NCBI RefSeq assembly: GCF_014493765.1 | Contig: NZ_JACTVJ010000024.1 | Coordinates: forward strand, 118,415-182,414 | Length of the DNA: 64,000 bases | From: Streptomyces polyasparticus | Lineage (GTDB): Bacteria > Actinomycetota > Actinomycetes > Streptomycetales > Streptomycetaceae | Direction: 5' to 3' | Part shown: positions 45,094 to 54,030 of the stretch, in pieces | Numbering within the stretch: position 1 is the stretch's first letter | How the letters are laid out: each line of letters opens with the position of its first letter | The notes under the pieces: model-generated | Database searches by the model: none | What the model saw: the letters and a program-made list of their open reading frames with translations, nothing else | What the model was told of the DNA's origin: nothing | Made by a program: the position numbers and the translations under genes

Positions 45094-46422
45094 TCACACG
45101 TACTCGGTGGGGATGACGGCCTCGCCGCGCGACAGCTGGGTCGCCGACAGCGGCAGCGAGGCGCGGGCGGCGGCATGCCGGTCCCGTACGACATCGAGCG
45201 GCTCGCGGCCGAGCACCTCGCCGCCCTTGACCAGCTCGACCTGCAGCTGCCGGCCCGCCAGCTCGGCGGGCACCTCGCCCGTGCCGATCACCTCGGCCTC
45301 GGCGACCCCGTCCTCGTCCACGCGGCGCGCGGCCCACTTGCGGCCGCCCATCGAGGACTTCGCGCCGAGGGACTTCTTGGCCACGGGGACCAGCGGGGCG
45401 CCCGGATCGGCGGACTCGGCGCGCGCGACGAGCTTGTAGACCATCGAGCAGGTGGGGTGCCCCGACCCGGTCACGAGCTGGGTGCCCACCCCGTAGGCGT
45501 CCACGGGGGCGGCGGCCAGCGAGGCGATCGCGTACTCGTCGAGGTCGCTGGTCACCACGATCTTCGTACGGGCGGCACCGAGCTCGTCGAGCTGCTGACG
45601 CACCCGGTGCGCGACGAGCAGCAGGTCACCGGAGTCGATCCGGACGGCGCCGAGCTCGGGCCCGGCGATCTCGACCGCGAGCCGTACGGCCTCGGTGACG
45701 TCGTAGGTGTCCACGAGCAGCGTGGTGCCGCGGCCGAGCGAGTCCACCTGGGCGGTGAACGCGTCGCGCTCGTTGTCGTGCAGGAGCGTGAAGGCGTGCG
45801 CCGACGTGCCGACCGTGGGGATCCCGTAGCGGAATCCGGCGGCCAGGTCGGAGGTCGAGTTGAACCCGCCGATGTAGGCGGCCCGGGACGAGGCGACGGC
45901 GGCCAGCTCGTGGGTGCGGCGCGCGCCCATCTCGATCAGGCCCCGCTCGCCGGCGGCCGCGGACATACGGGAGGCCGCGGCGGCGATCGCGGAGTCGTGG
46001 TTGAGGATCGACAGGATCACGGTCTCGAGCAGCACGCACTCGGCGAAGGAGCCCTCGACGCGCAGGATAGGCGAGCCCGGGAAGTAGACCTCGCCCTCGG
46101 GGTAGCCCCAGATGTCGCCGCGGAAGCGGTAGTCACCGAGCCATTCGAGGGTCGGCTCGTCGACGATGTTCCGCTCGCACAGGAAGTCCAGGACCCCCGC
46201 GTCGAACCGGAAGTTCTCCACGGCGTCCAGCACCCGCCCGGTCCCGGCGACGACGCCGTAGCGCCGCCCCTCGGGCAGCCGCCGCGTGAACGCCTCGAAG
46301 ACCGACCGGCGCTCGGCCGTACCGGCCTTCAGAGCGGCCTGCAGCATCGTCAGCTCGTACTGGTCCGTGAAGAGCGCCGTCGAGGGAACATCCACCGGCA
46401 GCCCAAGGTCCGCTGTGTTCAT
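45094..46422 (-). CDS. pncB: Nicotinate phosphoribosyltransferase
   Basis: 442 residues. It converts nicotinate plus PRPP to nicotinate mononucleotide, completing the PncA product's entry to NAD. Conserved family segments: [38 protein letters not shown], the [31 protein letters not shown] stretch with the phosphorylated-His region, [10 protein letters not shown] and [22 protein letters not shown]. Divergent from clpS with 95 bp between, an arrangement shared with Mycobacterium. Confidence 0.96.
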   Translation of the reverse strand: MNTADLGLPVDVPSTALFTDQYELTMLQAALKAGTAERRSVFEAFTRRLPEGRRYGVVAGTGRVLDAVENFRFDAGVLDFLCERNIVDEPTLEWLGDYRFRGDIWGYPEGEVYFPGSPILRVEGSFAECVLLETVILSILNHDSAIAAAASRMSAAAGERGLIEMGARRTHELAAVASSRAAYIGGFNSTSDLAAGFRYGIPTVGTSAHAFTLLHDNERDAFTAQVDSLGRGTTLLVDTYDVTEAVRLAVEIAGPELGAVRIDSGDLLLVAHRVRQQLDELGAARTKIVVTSDLDEYAIASLAAAPVDAYGVGTQLVTGSGHPTCSMVYKLVARAESADPGAPLVPVAKKSLGAKSSMGGRKWAARRVDEDGVAEAEVIGTGEVPAELAGRQLQVELVKGGEVLGREPLDVVRDRHAAARASLPLSATQLSRGEAVIPTEYV

Positions 46423-46517
46423 ACGACGCAGAGTACTCCCATCTCGTCACTCTGACGATTTCGGTGCCGCCATCGGGGGTGGCCCCGTTTGTGCGCGCCC
46501 CCCGACCAAGTGGCAGC

Positions 46518-46838
46518 ATGGGACAAGTGAGTGTGGCTCCTGACGTATCTCCGGTAGAGATCACCAACCCCGTCGAAGAGAACGCGGCGGTGGTCGAACC
46601 CGACGTCCCCTGGGTCACGATCGTGCACAACGACCCCGTGAACCTCATGAGCTACGTGACGTACGTGTTCCAGGCCTACTTCGGCTACTCCAAGGACAAG
46701 GCCCACAAGCTGATGATGGACGTCCACCACAAGGGCCGCGCCGTCGTCTCCAGCGGCACCCGCGAGGAGATGGAGCGCGATGTGCAGGCGATGCACGGCT
46801 ACGGCCTGTGGGCGACGCTGAGCCAGGACCGCAACTGA
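46518..46838 (+). CDS. clpS: ATP-dependent Clp protease adaptor protein
   Basis: About 106 residues from ATG 46518 (a GTG at 46527 with GGGAC upstream is an equally good start). It delivers N-degron substrates to ClpAP/ClpCP. The ClpS core is intact: [57 protein letters not shown], including the NDPVN substrate-pocket motif. Its stop overlaps the next ATG (TGATG). Confidence 0.95.
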   Translation: MGQVSVAPDVSPVEITNPVEENAAVVEPDVPWVTIVHNDPVNLMSYVTYVFQAYFGYSKDKAHKLMMDVHHKGRAVVSSGTREEMERDVQAMHGYGLWATLSQDRN

Positions 46839-47428
46839 TGGCCGGGATGTTCGAACCCGTACCCGGCGGCGGCGCGGCCGTCGCACTCGACGAGGTCGAG
46901 GTCTCCATCCTGCGCTCGCTCGCCGTGCAGCTCCTGGAGCTGATCGGCCCCGGGCCCGGCGGCGAGAAGGACCCCGACCCGCTGGCCGAGCTGTTCGCCG
47001 AAGGCCCGAGCGAGCCGCCGAGCGACCCCGTCCTGCAGCGGCTCTTCCCCGACGCGTACGGCGATCCCGAGGCCGTGCCCGACGATCAACTCAAGGCGTA
47101 CTCGGCCGAGTTCCGCCGCTTCACGGAGAACGACCTGCGGGCCGGCAAGCGCGAGAACGCCCTCGCGGTCGTCCGCACCCTCGACGCGCTCACGCTCGAC
47201 GGCGAGGGCGGCGCGGTCCTGAAGCTGACCCCGGACGACTCCAAGCAGTGGCTCGGCGCCCTGAACGATCTGCGGCTCGCGATCGCCTCGCGGCTCGACG
47301 TGATCAGCGAGGAGGACACCGAACTGCTCTACCGGCTGCCGGACAGCGATCCGCGCAAGCCGATGGTGATGGCCTACCTGTGGCTCGGCGGGCTCCAGGA
47401 GACGCTCGTCGAGACATTGATGGCGTAA
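46838..47428 (+). CDS. DUF2017 protein downstream of clpS
   Basis: 196 residues with the start overlapping the clpS stop. Conserved features: VEVSILRSLAVQLLELIG near the start, DPVLQRLFPDAYGDP, EFRRFTENDLRAGKRENALAVVRTLD, and a C-terminal SRLDVISEEDTELLYRL. Members occur next to clpS across Actinobacteria (Rv1332-like position in Mycobacterium), which suggests a role linked to Clp proteolysis, but none is demonstrated. Confidence 0.9.
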   Translation: MAGMFEPVPGGGAAVALDEVEVSILRSLAVQLLELIGPGPGGEKDPDPLAELFAEGPSEPPSDPVLQRLFPDAYGDPEAVPDDQLKAYSAEFRRFTENDLRAGKRENALAVVRTLDALTLDGEGGAVLKLTPDDSKQWLGALNDLRLAIASRLDVISEEDTELLYRLPDSDPRKPMVMAYLWLGGLQETLVETLMA

Positions 47429-47843
47429 GGCCCACACTCCAGGGACGGTGCTGACGTCCGGATACCGGTGAGCGTTGTCCGAATAACGATCACGTCACGC
47501 CCGCTGCCGTTATGCCTGGTGGCGGGCGTCTCGGCACTTCAGGCCGTGATGCGCGTCACGTAAAGACCCCTTAAGGCCGTGGTAAAACTTCGGCACTTCG
47601 GTGGCGGCACCACCCCTCGCCGCCCTCGGAGACCTGGCGCACCGCCAGGCAGTCTGGCCCCAGCACGACCGCACGACCCGTACGACCAGGGCCGCGTGTT
47701 CCGCGTCCACGGACCGCCGCCCTCAAGTCGCCGACCGGACAACGGCGTTCGCTCCCTTCGTGCCCCCACCGCCCTGCCTGCCGCATCCCTCGCCGGATGC
47801 CGCCGTTCCGCACACCCCCCATGTGCCTGCCCTGAGGTGTCCG
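47429..47843 (+). other. Intergenic region upstream of the alanine:cation symporter
   Basis: 415 bp without a supportable gene. It includes an AT-rich segment with AATAACGATCACGTCACG (about 47480) and CGTCACGTAAAGACCCCTTAAG (about 47555-47576), likely the promoter. The remainder is a long GC-rich leader, with TGAGGTGT as the ribosome-binding site before ATG 47844. Confidence 0.35.
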
Positions 47844-49382
47844 ATGTCTCTTGAATCCCTGACGAACTCCATCGAGGAGAGCGTCAACAGCGTGGTCGAT
47901 CCCGTGGCCGAATTTCTCACCAAGTGGGTCTTCTACTCCGTGCCTGTCGGTGACGCCGAGCTTCCGCTGATCGTCGCCTGGCTGGTCGTCGCCGGTCTGC
48001 TGTTCACCGGCCTCTTCGGCTTCCTCCAGATACGCAAGTTCAAGCTCGCCCTCAAGGTCGTGCGCGGCAAGTACGACGAGAAGGGCGCGGTCGGCGAGGT
48101 CAACCACTTCGGCGCGCTGACCGCCGCCGTCTCCGCCACCGTCGGCCTCGGCAACATCGCCGGTGTCGCCGTCGCCATCACGATCGGTGGCGCGGGCGCC
48201 GCGTTCTGGATGGCGGTCTGCGGCCTGCTCGGCATGGCCACCAAGTTCGTCGAGGTCACCCTCGGTGTGAAGTACCGCAAGGTGCACGCCGACGGCACGG
48301 TCTCCGGCGGCCCGATGCAGTACCTGCCCGCCGGTCTCGCCGACCGCTTCGGTGCCGGTTCCCTCGGCCACAAGCTCGGCAAGGTGCTCGGCGTCTGCGC
48401 CGCGGTGTTTGTGCTGTTCTTCGGCCTCTTCGGAGGCAACCTGCTCCAGGTCAACCAGGCCTACAGCCAGCTCGCCAACACCACCGGCGGCGACAACGGC
48501 TTCATCGACTCCTCGGCCGGCGCCATGGTCTTCGGCATCGTCGTCGCCCTGCTCATCGGTGTGGTCCTGATCGGCGGCATGAAGTCGATCGCCAGCGTGA
48601 CCTCCAAGCTGGTCCCGGCCATGGCGATCATCTACATCCTCGGCTGCCTCGCGGTCCTGGCCGTCAACGCCGGCGCGCTGCCGGGCGCCGTGACCGACAT
48701 CTTCTCCTACGCCTTCAACCCGGAGAGCTTCGCCGGCGGCCTCATCGGCGCCCTGATCGCCGGTTTCCAGCGGGCCGCGTTCTCCAACGAGGCCGGCCTC
48801 GGCACCGCCCCGATCGCGCACTCCGCCGTGAAGACCAAGCACCCCGCGAGCGAGGGCCTGGTCGCGCTGCTCGAGCCGTTCATCGACACCGTCGTCATCT
48901 GCACCATGACCGCCCTGACGGTCGTGGTCGTCAGCCCGCCGTCGCTGGAGGCTGCGCGGACCGACCCGAACGCCCCCGGTGGCGTGGTCATCACCTCCGA
49001 CGCCTTCGCGACCGTCCTGCCCTGGTTCCCGTACGTGCTGACCGTGGCGGTCATCCTGTTCGCGCTGTCGACCGCGCTGACCTACGGCTACTACGGCGAG
49101 AAGGCCTGGTCGCACCTGTTCGGCCGCTCGAAGCCCAGCCTCACGCTGTTCCGCGTGCTGTACACGGTGTGTGCCGCGGGTGGTTCGCTGCTCACGCTGA
49201 CGGCGCTGTTCAGCCTGGCCGACGCGGTCCTGTTCATCCTCGCGGTGTTCAACATCATCGGTCTCTACCTGCTGTTCCCGGTGGTCAGGCGGGAGCTGAA
49301 GTCCTTCCTCGACTACGCGCAGCGCCGTGACAACGGCGAGCCGGAGCCGGAGGAGGAGAAGAAGGACCTCCTCAAGGTCTGA
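47844..49382 (+). CDS. Alanine/glycine:cation symporter (AGCS family)
   Basis: 512 residues. A Na+- or H+-coupled alanine/glycine uptake transporter with about 10-11 TM helices. Family hallmarks: VGEVNHFGALTAAVSATVGLGNIAGVAVAITIGGAGAAFWM, KFVEVTLGVKYRK, GGPMQYLPAGL and AFSNEAGLGTAPIAHSA. The C-terminus is charged (GEPEPEEEKKDLLKV). A strong terminator follows. Confidence 0.95.
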   Translation: MSLESLTNSIEESVNSVVDPVAEFLTKWVFYSVPVGDAELPLIVAWLVVAGLLFTGLFGFLQIRKFKLALKVVRGKYDEKGAVGEVNHFGALTAAVSATVGLGNIAGVAVAITIGGAGAAFWMAVCGLLGMATKFVEVTLGVKYRKVHADGTVSGGPMQYLPAGLADRFGAGSLGHKLGKVLGVCAAVFVLFFGLFGGNLLQVNQAYSQLANTTGGDNGFIDSSAGAMVFGIVVALLIGVVLIGGMKSIASVTSKLVPAMAIIYILGCLAVLAVNAGALPGAVTDIFSYAFNPESFAGGLIGALIAGFQRAAFSNEAGLGTAPIAHSAVKTKHPASEGLVALLEPFIDTVVICTMTALTVVVVSPPSLEAARTDPNAPGGVVITSDAFATVLPWFPYVLTVAVILFALSTALTYGYYGEKAWSHLFGRSKPSLTLFRVLYTVCAAGGSLLTLTALFSLADAVLFILAVFNIIGLYLLFPVVRRELKSFLDYAQRRDNGEPEPEEEKKDLLKV

Positions 49383-49400
49383 CCGGACCCGTATCCGCCG

Positions 49401-49440
49401 ACGGGCCCGCCCGCACCCTCAACGGTGCGGGCGGGCCCGT
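49401..49440 (+). terminator. Terminator of the AGCS gene, 17-bp perfect stem
   Basis: ACGGGCCCGCCCGCACC pairs perfectly with GGTGCGGGCGGGCCCGT around a 6-nt loop, 18 bp after the stop. Confidence 0.9.
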
Positions 49441-49801
49441 TCGTGTCTGCGGAACCGGGACGGCCGTACGAGGCACCGGAATCCAGGCGTCCGTTCGCTC
49501 AGAGGAGCCTCAATTCCGCATAAAGAACACTCAAAAACTGCCGCCTCACTTCGTCGCCTCGACGACTTATGTCCGCTTCTTCCTGTGGCGCCCGCCACAT
49601 TGGCAGCGTTTCGTCCCACTTGTGCGCGTGATAGATGTTCACGACCACCTGCCGGGACGCCACCCATGTGCCCGGCAGGGGCGCCCCACCGGCAGACCGC
49701 CGGCAGGCACAGCTCCATCCACATCCGGGGGGATCGGGACCCGATCCGGGCACGTACACCGCACGTACGGCACGGGTCGGCATGGAGAAAGGCGCACCAC
49801 C
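49441..49801 (+). other. Upstream region of the amino-acid permease
   Basis: 361 bp without a supportable gene. AT-rich CAATTCCGCATAAAGAACACTC (about 49511-49532) is the best promoter candidate. A ribosome-binding site GGAGAAAGG precedes ATG 49802. GCCGGCAGG/CCTGCC runs suggest leader structure. Confidence 0.35.
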
Positions 49802-51259
49802 ATGACCTCAGTGCAGGTCGACAAGCACAACGACGGCAGTGAGGCCGTGGCGGACGGCGAGAGCACGTCCGCGGAGGGCTACCAGCGAGGACTGGGAGCC
49901 CGGCAGATCCAGATGATCGCGATCGGCGGTGCCATCGGCACCGGCCTGTTCCTGGGTGCCGGCAAGGGCATCCACAAGGCGGGCCCCAGCCTGATCCTCG
50001 CGTACGCCATCGCGGGTCTGGTGATCTTCTTCATCATGCGCGCGCTCGGCGAGCTCCTCATGTACCGCCCGGTGTCGGGCTCCTTCTCGGAGTACGCGCG
50101 GGAGTTCATCGGCCCGTTCGCGGGCTTCGTGACCGGCTGGACGTACTGGCTGTTCTGGGTCGTCACCGGCATCACCGAGGTCACCGCGGCCTCCGCGTAC
50201 ATGCAGTACTGGACGAAGAACGCCGACGGCTGGCTCGATCAACCCCAATGGGTGTTCGCGCTGCTGTTCACGGTCATCCTGTTCGGCGCGAACCTCATCT
50301 CCGTGAAGCTCTTCGGCGAGCTGGAGTTCTGGTTCTCGATGGTCAAGGTCACCGCCATCGTCGGCATGATCCTGATCTGCGCCGGCATCCTCACCATCGG
50401 CTTCTCGGACGCCGGTGACACCGCTTCGGTCGGCATGCTCTGGAACCAGGGCGGCTTCTTCCCGAACGGCATCGGCTCCACCCTGATGACCCTGCAGATG
50501 GTCATGTTCGCCTTCCTCGCCGTCGAGCTGGTCGGTGTGACCGCGGGCGAGTCCAAGGACCCGAAGACCGTGCTTCCCAAGGCGATCAACACCGTGCCGT
50601 GGCGTATCGCCGTCTTCTACGTCGGCGCGCTGATCATGATCCTGTCGGTCGTGCCGTGGACGCACTTCCAGCCCGGCGTCAGCCCGTTCGTGGCCGCCTT
50701 CGAGAAGATGGGCCTGGGCGTCGGCGCCGCCATCGTGAACTTCGTGGTGCTGACCGCGGCCCTTTCCTCCTGCAACTCGGGCATGTACTCGACGGGCCGT
50801 ATGCTCCGCGACCTCGCGCTCAACGGCCAGGGCCCGAAGTTCTTCACCAAGCTGACGAAGAACGGCCTTCCGCTGTACGGCACTTCGGTGTCCGCCGCCC
50901 TGATGCTGGTCGGCGTCTACATCAACTACGAGTGGCCGGGCGAGGCGTTCAACTACGTCGTCTCCTTCGCGACCATCTCCGGCATGTGGGCCTGGATCAT
51001 GATCCTGATCAGCCAGATCCGCTACCGCGCCAAGGCCGACCGCGGCGAGCTGCCGCAGTCCTCCTTCAAGGCCCCCGGCGCCCCGTTCACCAGCTGGTTC
51101 GCACTCGCCTTCATCTTCATGGTGATCGTGCTCATGGGCATCGACAAGGACGCGCGGATCTCCCTGTACGCGGCTCCGCTCTGGGCGCTGATCCTCTTCA
51201 TCGGCTACCAGTTCGTGCAGCGCAAGAACACCGGGCAGTTGGAGGACGTGAAGAGCTAG
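49802..51259 (+). CDS. Amino-acid permease (APC/AAT family, AnsP-like)
   Basis: 485 residues with 12 TM helices. The start YQRGLGARQIQMIAIGGAIGTGLFLGAGKGIHKAGPSL is the AAT-family TM1 signature, and SFSEYAREFIGPFAGFVTGWTYWLFWVVTGITEVTAA is the TM3-4 motif. The closest named types are L-asparagine permease AnsP and CycA-like transporters, so amino acid uptake by proton symport is likely; specificity is open. Two hairpins follow the gene. Confidence 0.92.
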   Translation: MTSVQVDKHNDGSEAVADGESTSAEGYQRGLGARQIQMIAIGGAIGTGLFLGAGKGIHKAGPSLILAYAIAGLVIFFIMRALGELLMYRPVSGSFSEYAREFIGPFAGFVTGWTYWLFWVVTGITEVTAASAYMQYWTKNADGWLDQPQWVFALLFTVILFGANLISVKLFGELEFWFSMVKVTAIVGMILICAGILTIGFSDAGDTASVGMLWNQGGFFPNGIGSTLMTLQMVMFAFLAVELVGVTAGESKDPKTVLPKAINTVPWRIAVFYVGALIMILSVVPWTHFQPGVSPFVAAFEKMGLGVGAAIVNFVVLTAALSSCNSGMYSTGRMLRDLALNGQGPKFFTKLTKNGLPLYGTSVSAALMLVGVYINYEWPGEAFNYVVSFATISGMWAWIMILISQIRYRAKADRGELPQSSFKAPGAPFTSWFALAFIFMVIVLMGIDKDARISLYAAPLWALILFIGYQFVQRKNTGQLEDVKS

Positions 51260-51267
51260 CTCTTCGT

Positions 51268-51301
51268 GGGGACGGCCGTTTCCTGCCGGACGGCCGTCCC
51301 C
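51268..51301 (+). terminator. Terminator of the permease gene
   Basis: GGGGACGGCCGT pairs perfectly with ACGGCCGTCCCC, 8 bp after the stop. Confidence 0.85.
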
Positions 51302-51329
51302 GTTCTCCGTCTCACGGCGGCGTCTCACC

Positions 51330-51364
51330 AGGTGGGCCAGGGATCTCGGATCCCTGGCCCACCT
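51330..51364. terminator. Second strong hairpin, 16-bp perfect stem
   Basis: AGGTGGGCCAGGGATC and GATCCCTGGCCCACCT around TCG. Just 17 bp before the mec start, so it may insulate mec from the permease transcript or lie in the mec leader. Confidence 0.75.
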
Positions 51365-51380
51365 GCTTATGCTCAGCCAC

Positions 51381-51803
51381 ATGCTGACCATCACCCAGGC
51401 CCTGTACGACCAGATCGTCGCCCACGCCCGCGAGGACCACCCCGACGAGGCCTGCGGTGTCGTCGCCGGACCGGTCGGCGAGGGCCGCCCCGAGCGGTTC
51501 ATCCCGATGCTGAACGCCGCGCGCTCCCCGACGTTCTACGAGTTCGACTCGGGCGATCTGCTCAAGCTCTACCGCGAGATGGACGACCGCGACGAGGAGC
51601 CGGTGATCGTCTACCACTCGCACACGGCGACCGAGGCCTACCCGTCCCGTACCGACATCACGTATGCGAACGAGCCCGGCGCGCACTATGTGCTGGTCTC
51701 CACGGCGGACACGGACGGCGCGGGGGAGTTCCAGTTCCGCTCCTACCGGATCGTCGAGGGCGAGGTCACCGAAGAAGAGGTGAAGGTCGTCCAGGCATAC
51801 TGA
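51381..51803 (+). CDS. mec: JAMM/MPN+ metalloprotease, [CysO]-cysteine peptidase
   Basis: 140 residues from ATG 51381. It releases cysteine from the CysO-cysteine adduct formed by CysM. The JAMM zinc signature is complete: Glu23 (DEACGVV), His79-Ser-His81, then Ser89 and Asp92 (HSHTATEAYPSRTD, H-x-H-x7-S-x2-D). In Mycobacterium mec, cysO and cysM are contiguous; here a B12 riboswitch and ABC transporter separate mec from cysO. Confidence 0.92.
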   Translation: MLTITQALYDQIVAHAREDHPDEACGVVAGPVGEGRPERFIPMLNAARSPTFYEFDSGDLLKLYREMDDRDEEPVIVYHSHTATEAYPSRTDITYANEPGAHYVLVSTADTDGAGEFQFRSYRIVEGEVTEEEVKVVQAY

Positions 51804-51807
51804 GCCT

Positions 51808-51937
51808 CGACCTTGGGCTGCAGGACCCAGGAACCCGGTGTGAATCCGGGACGGTCCCGCCACTGTGACCGGTCGGGACGCCGTGCATTCCGATGCACGC
51901 GTACCGGCCGGAGAGTCAGGAACTGACCTGCCGCCTT
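51808..51937 (+). promoter_or_regulatory. Cobalamin (B12) riboswitch
   Basis: Core elements: GGAACCCGGTGTGAATCC (conserved stem), GACGGTCCCGCCACTGTGA, then the B12 box GAGAGTCAGGAACTGACCTGCC. A hairpin GGGGA...TCCCC (about 51951-51968) sits just before AGGAGG, the ribosome-binding site of btuF, so translation control by adenosylcobalamin is the likely mode. The aptamer begins within a few bases of the mec stop. Confidence 0.95.
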
Positions 51938-51982
51938 CTTCCACCGACTGGGGACGAGGAAATCCCCACAGGAGGCCCAGCC

Positions 51983-52963
51983 ATGTCCTGGCGTATACCG
52001 ACGCGCGCCCTCGCGACCGCGTCCCTGCTTCTCCCGCTCGCCGCCTGCTCCCCGGCCGCCGACTCCGCGAAGCCGCAGGCGACCGCCGCCGGATTCCCGT
52101 ACACGGTGACGAACTGCGGAGTGAAGACCACCTTCACCGCACCGCCCGAGCGCGCCGTCACCATGAACCAGCACGTCACCGAGGTGCTGCTCGAACTCGG
52201 TCTGAAGGACCGGATCGCCGGCACCGCCTACCTCGACGACGAGGTCCTGCCGAAGTACGCCGCGGACTACAAGTCCCGCCCAGTGCTCGCCGACGAGTAC
52301 CCCTCGTACGAGAAGCTCCTCTCGGTGAACCCGGACTTCGTCTACGGCGGGTACGCCAGCGCCTTCGCCGGCAACGAGGGCCGCTCACGCGGCGCGCTCG
52401 CCAAGTCCGGCATCGAGACCCGGCTCAACGTCGAGGGCTGCGCGAAGTCCGCCGTCACGATGAAGGACCTCTACCGCGAGGTGCGGGAGGTCGGCGGCAC
52501 CTTCGGGGTGCGGGAGCGCGCCGATGCGTGGGTGCGCGGTGCGGAGAAGGAACTCGCGGACACCGCACGGCAGTTGAAGGGCACGAAGCCGCTCTCCGTC
52601 TTCGTGTACGACAGCGGTGACAAGACCGCGTTCACCGCCGGCGGCCAGGGCATCGGCAACGAGATCATCACCCGCGCCGGCGGCCGCAATGTCTTCGCCG
52701 ACCTGGACAAGTCCTTCGGCGACGCCTCATGGGAGAACGTGGTCGAGCGGGCCCCCGAGGTCATCGTGATCTACGACTACGGCGCCCAGACCGTCGCCCA
52801 GAAGAAGAAGCGCCTCCTTGAGGACCCGGCCCTCGCGGACGTGCCGGCGATCAGGAACAAGCGGTTCGCCGTGCTGCCCCTGTCCGACGCGGTCCTCGGG
52901 GTCCGCGCCCCCGCCGCGGTGGAGAAGCTCGCCGAGCAGCTCCACCCGGACGTGGCGAAGTGA
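51983..52963 (+). CDS. btuF: Vitamin B12/corrinoid ABC transporter, substrate-binding lipoprotein
   Basis: 326 residues with AGGAGG before ATG 51983. The lipobox is LLPLAAC. The periplasmic-binding fold of the helical-backbone (TroA/BtuF) type: FTAPPERAVTMNQHVTEVLLELGLKDRIAGTAYLDDEVLPKYAADY, then PDFVYGGYASAF and PEVIVIYDYGAQT. Its position behind a B12 riboswitch indicates corrinoid (or cobalt-linked) capture. Its last codons GCGAAGTGA begin a 24-bp repeat that spans the next gene's start. Confidence 0.92.
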   Translation: MSWRIPTRALATASLLLPLAACSPAADSAKPQATAAGFPYTVTNCGVKTTFTAPPERAVTMNQHVTEVLLELGLKDRIAGTAYLDDEVLPKYAADYKSRPVLADEYPSYEKLLSVNPDFVYGGYASAFAGNEGRSRGALAKSGIETRLNVEGCAKSAVTMKDLYREVREVGGTFGVRERADAWVRGAEKELADTARQLKGTKPLSVFVYDSGDKTAFTAGGQGIGNEIITRAGGRNVFADLDKSFGDASWENVVERAPEVIVIYDYGAQTVAQKKKRLLEDPALADVPAIRNKRFAVLPLSDAVLGVRAPAAVEKLAEQLHPDVAK

Positions 52964-53019
52964 GGCGCGGCAGCAAGAGTGAAGCGAGGCGCGGCGGCAA
53001 AAGCGAAGTGAGGCGCGGC
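52957..53019 (+). repeat. 24-bp repeat (2.6 copies) at the btuF/btuC junction
   Basis: GAAGTGAGGCGCGGCAGCAA-type units start at 52957, 52981 and 53005. The first and third contain a potential GTG start and the first contains the btuF stop. Confidence 0.9.
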
Positions 53020-54030
53020 TACCTCCTGGTCATCGTGTCCCTGACGGCGGCCCTGGCCGTGGCCGCCGTCGCCGGGCTCGCGCTCGGCCCGGTGCGGATC
53101 GCACCGGCCGAGGTCGTACGGATCCTCACGGGCGGCGCGGAGCCGAGCCCGCTGCGCACGATCGTGCTCGACGTACGGCTGCCCAGGGTGTTGCTCGGCG
53201 CGGTCATCGGCGCCGGACTCGCCGTGATCGGCACGGTTCTGCAGGCCCTCGTCCGCAATCCGCTCGCCGACCCGTTCCTGCTCGGCGTCTCCTCCGGGGC
53301 CTCGGCGGGCGCGGTCGCGGTGATCGTGCTCGGGATCGGCGCGGGCGCCGCGATGTCCGTGACGATCCCGGCCGCCGCCTTCGCCGGCGCGATGGCCTCC
53401 CTTGCCCTCGTCTACGTGCTCGCGCGCGGCCGGGGCGGCGCCATGACCGGGGCGCGCCTGGTCCTCGCGGGCGTCGCCGTCGCGTACATCCTGTCCGCCC
53501 TGACCAGCCTGCTCCTGGTGACGTCCGCCGACGCCAACCACATCCAGGAGGTCCTGTACTGGACCCTCGGCGGCCTCGGCAGCGCCCGCTGGGACATGCT
53601 CGCGCTGCCCGCCGCGGCCCTGCTCGCCGGCACCCTCCTCCTGCTCGCGCTCGCCCGGCCGCTCGACCTGCTGCTCGCGGGGGAGGAGGGCGCGACCGTG
53701 CTCGGCCTGGACACCGGCCGCTTCCGCGCCGCCGTGTTCGTGCTGACCTCGCTGCTGACCGGCGCGGCCGTCGCGTACAGCGGGGCCATCGGCTTCGTCG
53801 GCCTGATGGTGCCGCACGCCGCCCGCATGATCGTCGGCGCGAGCCACCGCAGGTTGCTGCCGGTGGCCGCGCTCGGCGGCGCGGTGTTCCTGGTCGCCGC
53901 CGACCTCGCGGCCCGCACGGCGGCCGCGCCTCAGGACATCCCGGTCGGCGTGCTCACCGCCCTGACCGGCGGACCGTTCTTCCTGTGGCTGCTGCACCGC
54001 GGCCGCTCTGCCGAAGGGGTGGCTGCCTGA
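52960..54030 (+). CDS. btuC: Vitamin B12/corrinoid ABC transporter permease
   Basis: 356 residues if GTG 52960 (overlapping the btuF stop) is used, or 340 from GTG 53008; both lie in identical repeat contexts. It is a FecCD/BtuC-type permease with ~10 TM helices: VLDVRLPRVLLGAVIGAGLAVIGTVLQALVRNPLADPFLLGVSSGASAGA, and GFVGLMVPHAARMIVGASHRRLLP, the loop that contacts the ATPase. The repeated N-terminal RRG-K-SE residues are not family-conserved. Confidence 0.92.
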   Translation: MRRGSKSEARRGGKSEVRRGYLLVIVSLTAALAVAAVAGLALGPVRIAPAEVVRILTGGAEPSPLRTIVLDVRLPRVLLGAVIGAGLAVIGTVLQALVRNPLADPFLLGVSSGASAGAVAVIVLGIGAGAAMSVTIPAAAFAGAMASLALVYVLARGRGGAMTGARLVLAGVAVAYILSALTSLLLVTSADANHIQEVLYWTLGGLGSARWDMLALPAAALLAGTLLLLALARPLDLLLAGEEGATVLGLDTGRFRAAVFVLTSLLTGAAVAYSGAIGFVGLMVPHAARMIVGASHRRLLPVAALGGAVFLVAADLAARTAAAPQDIPVGVLTALTGGPFFLWLLHRGRSAEGVAA

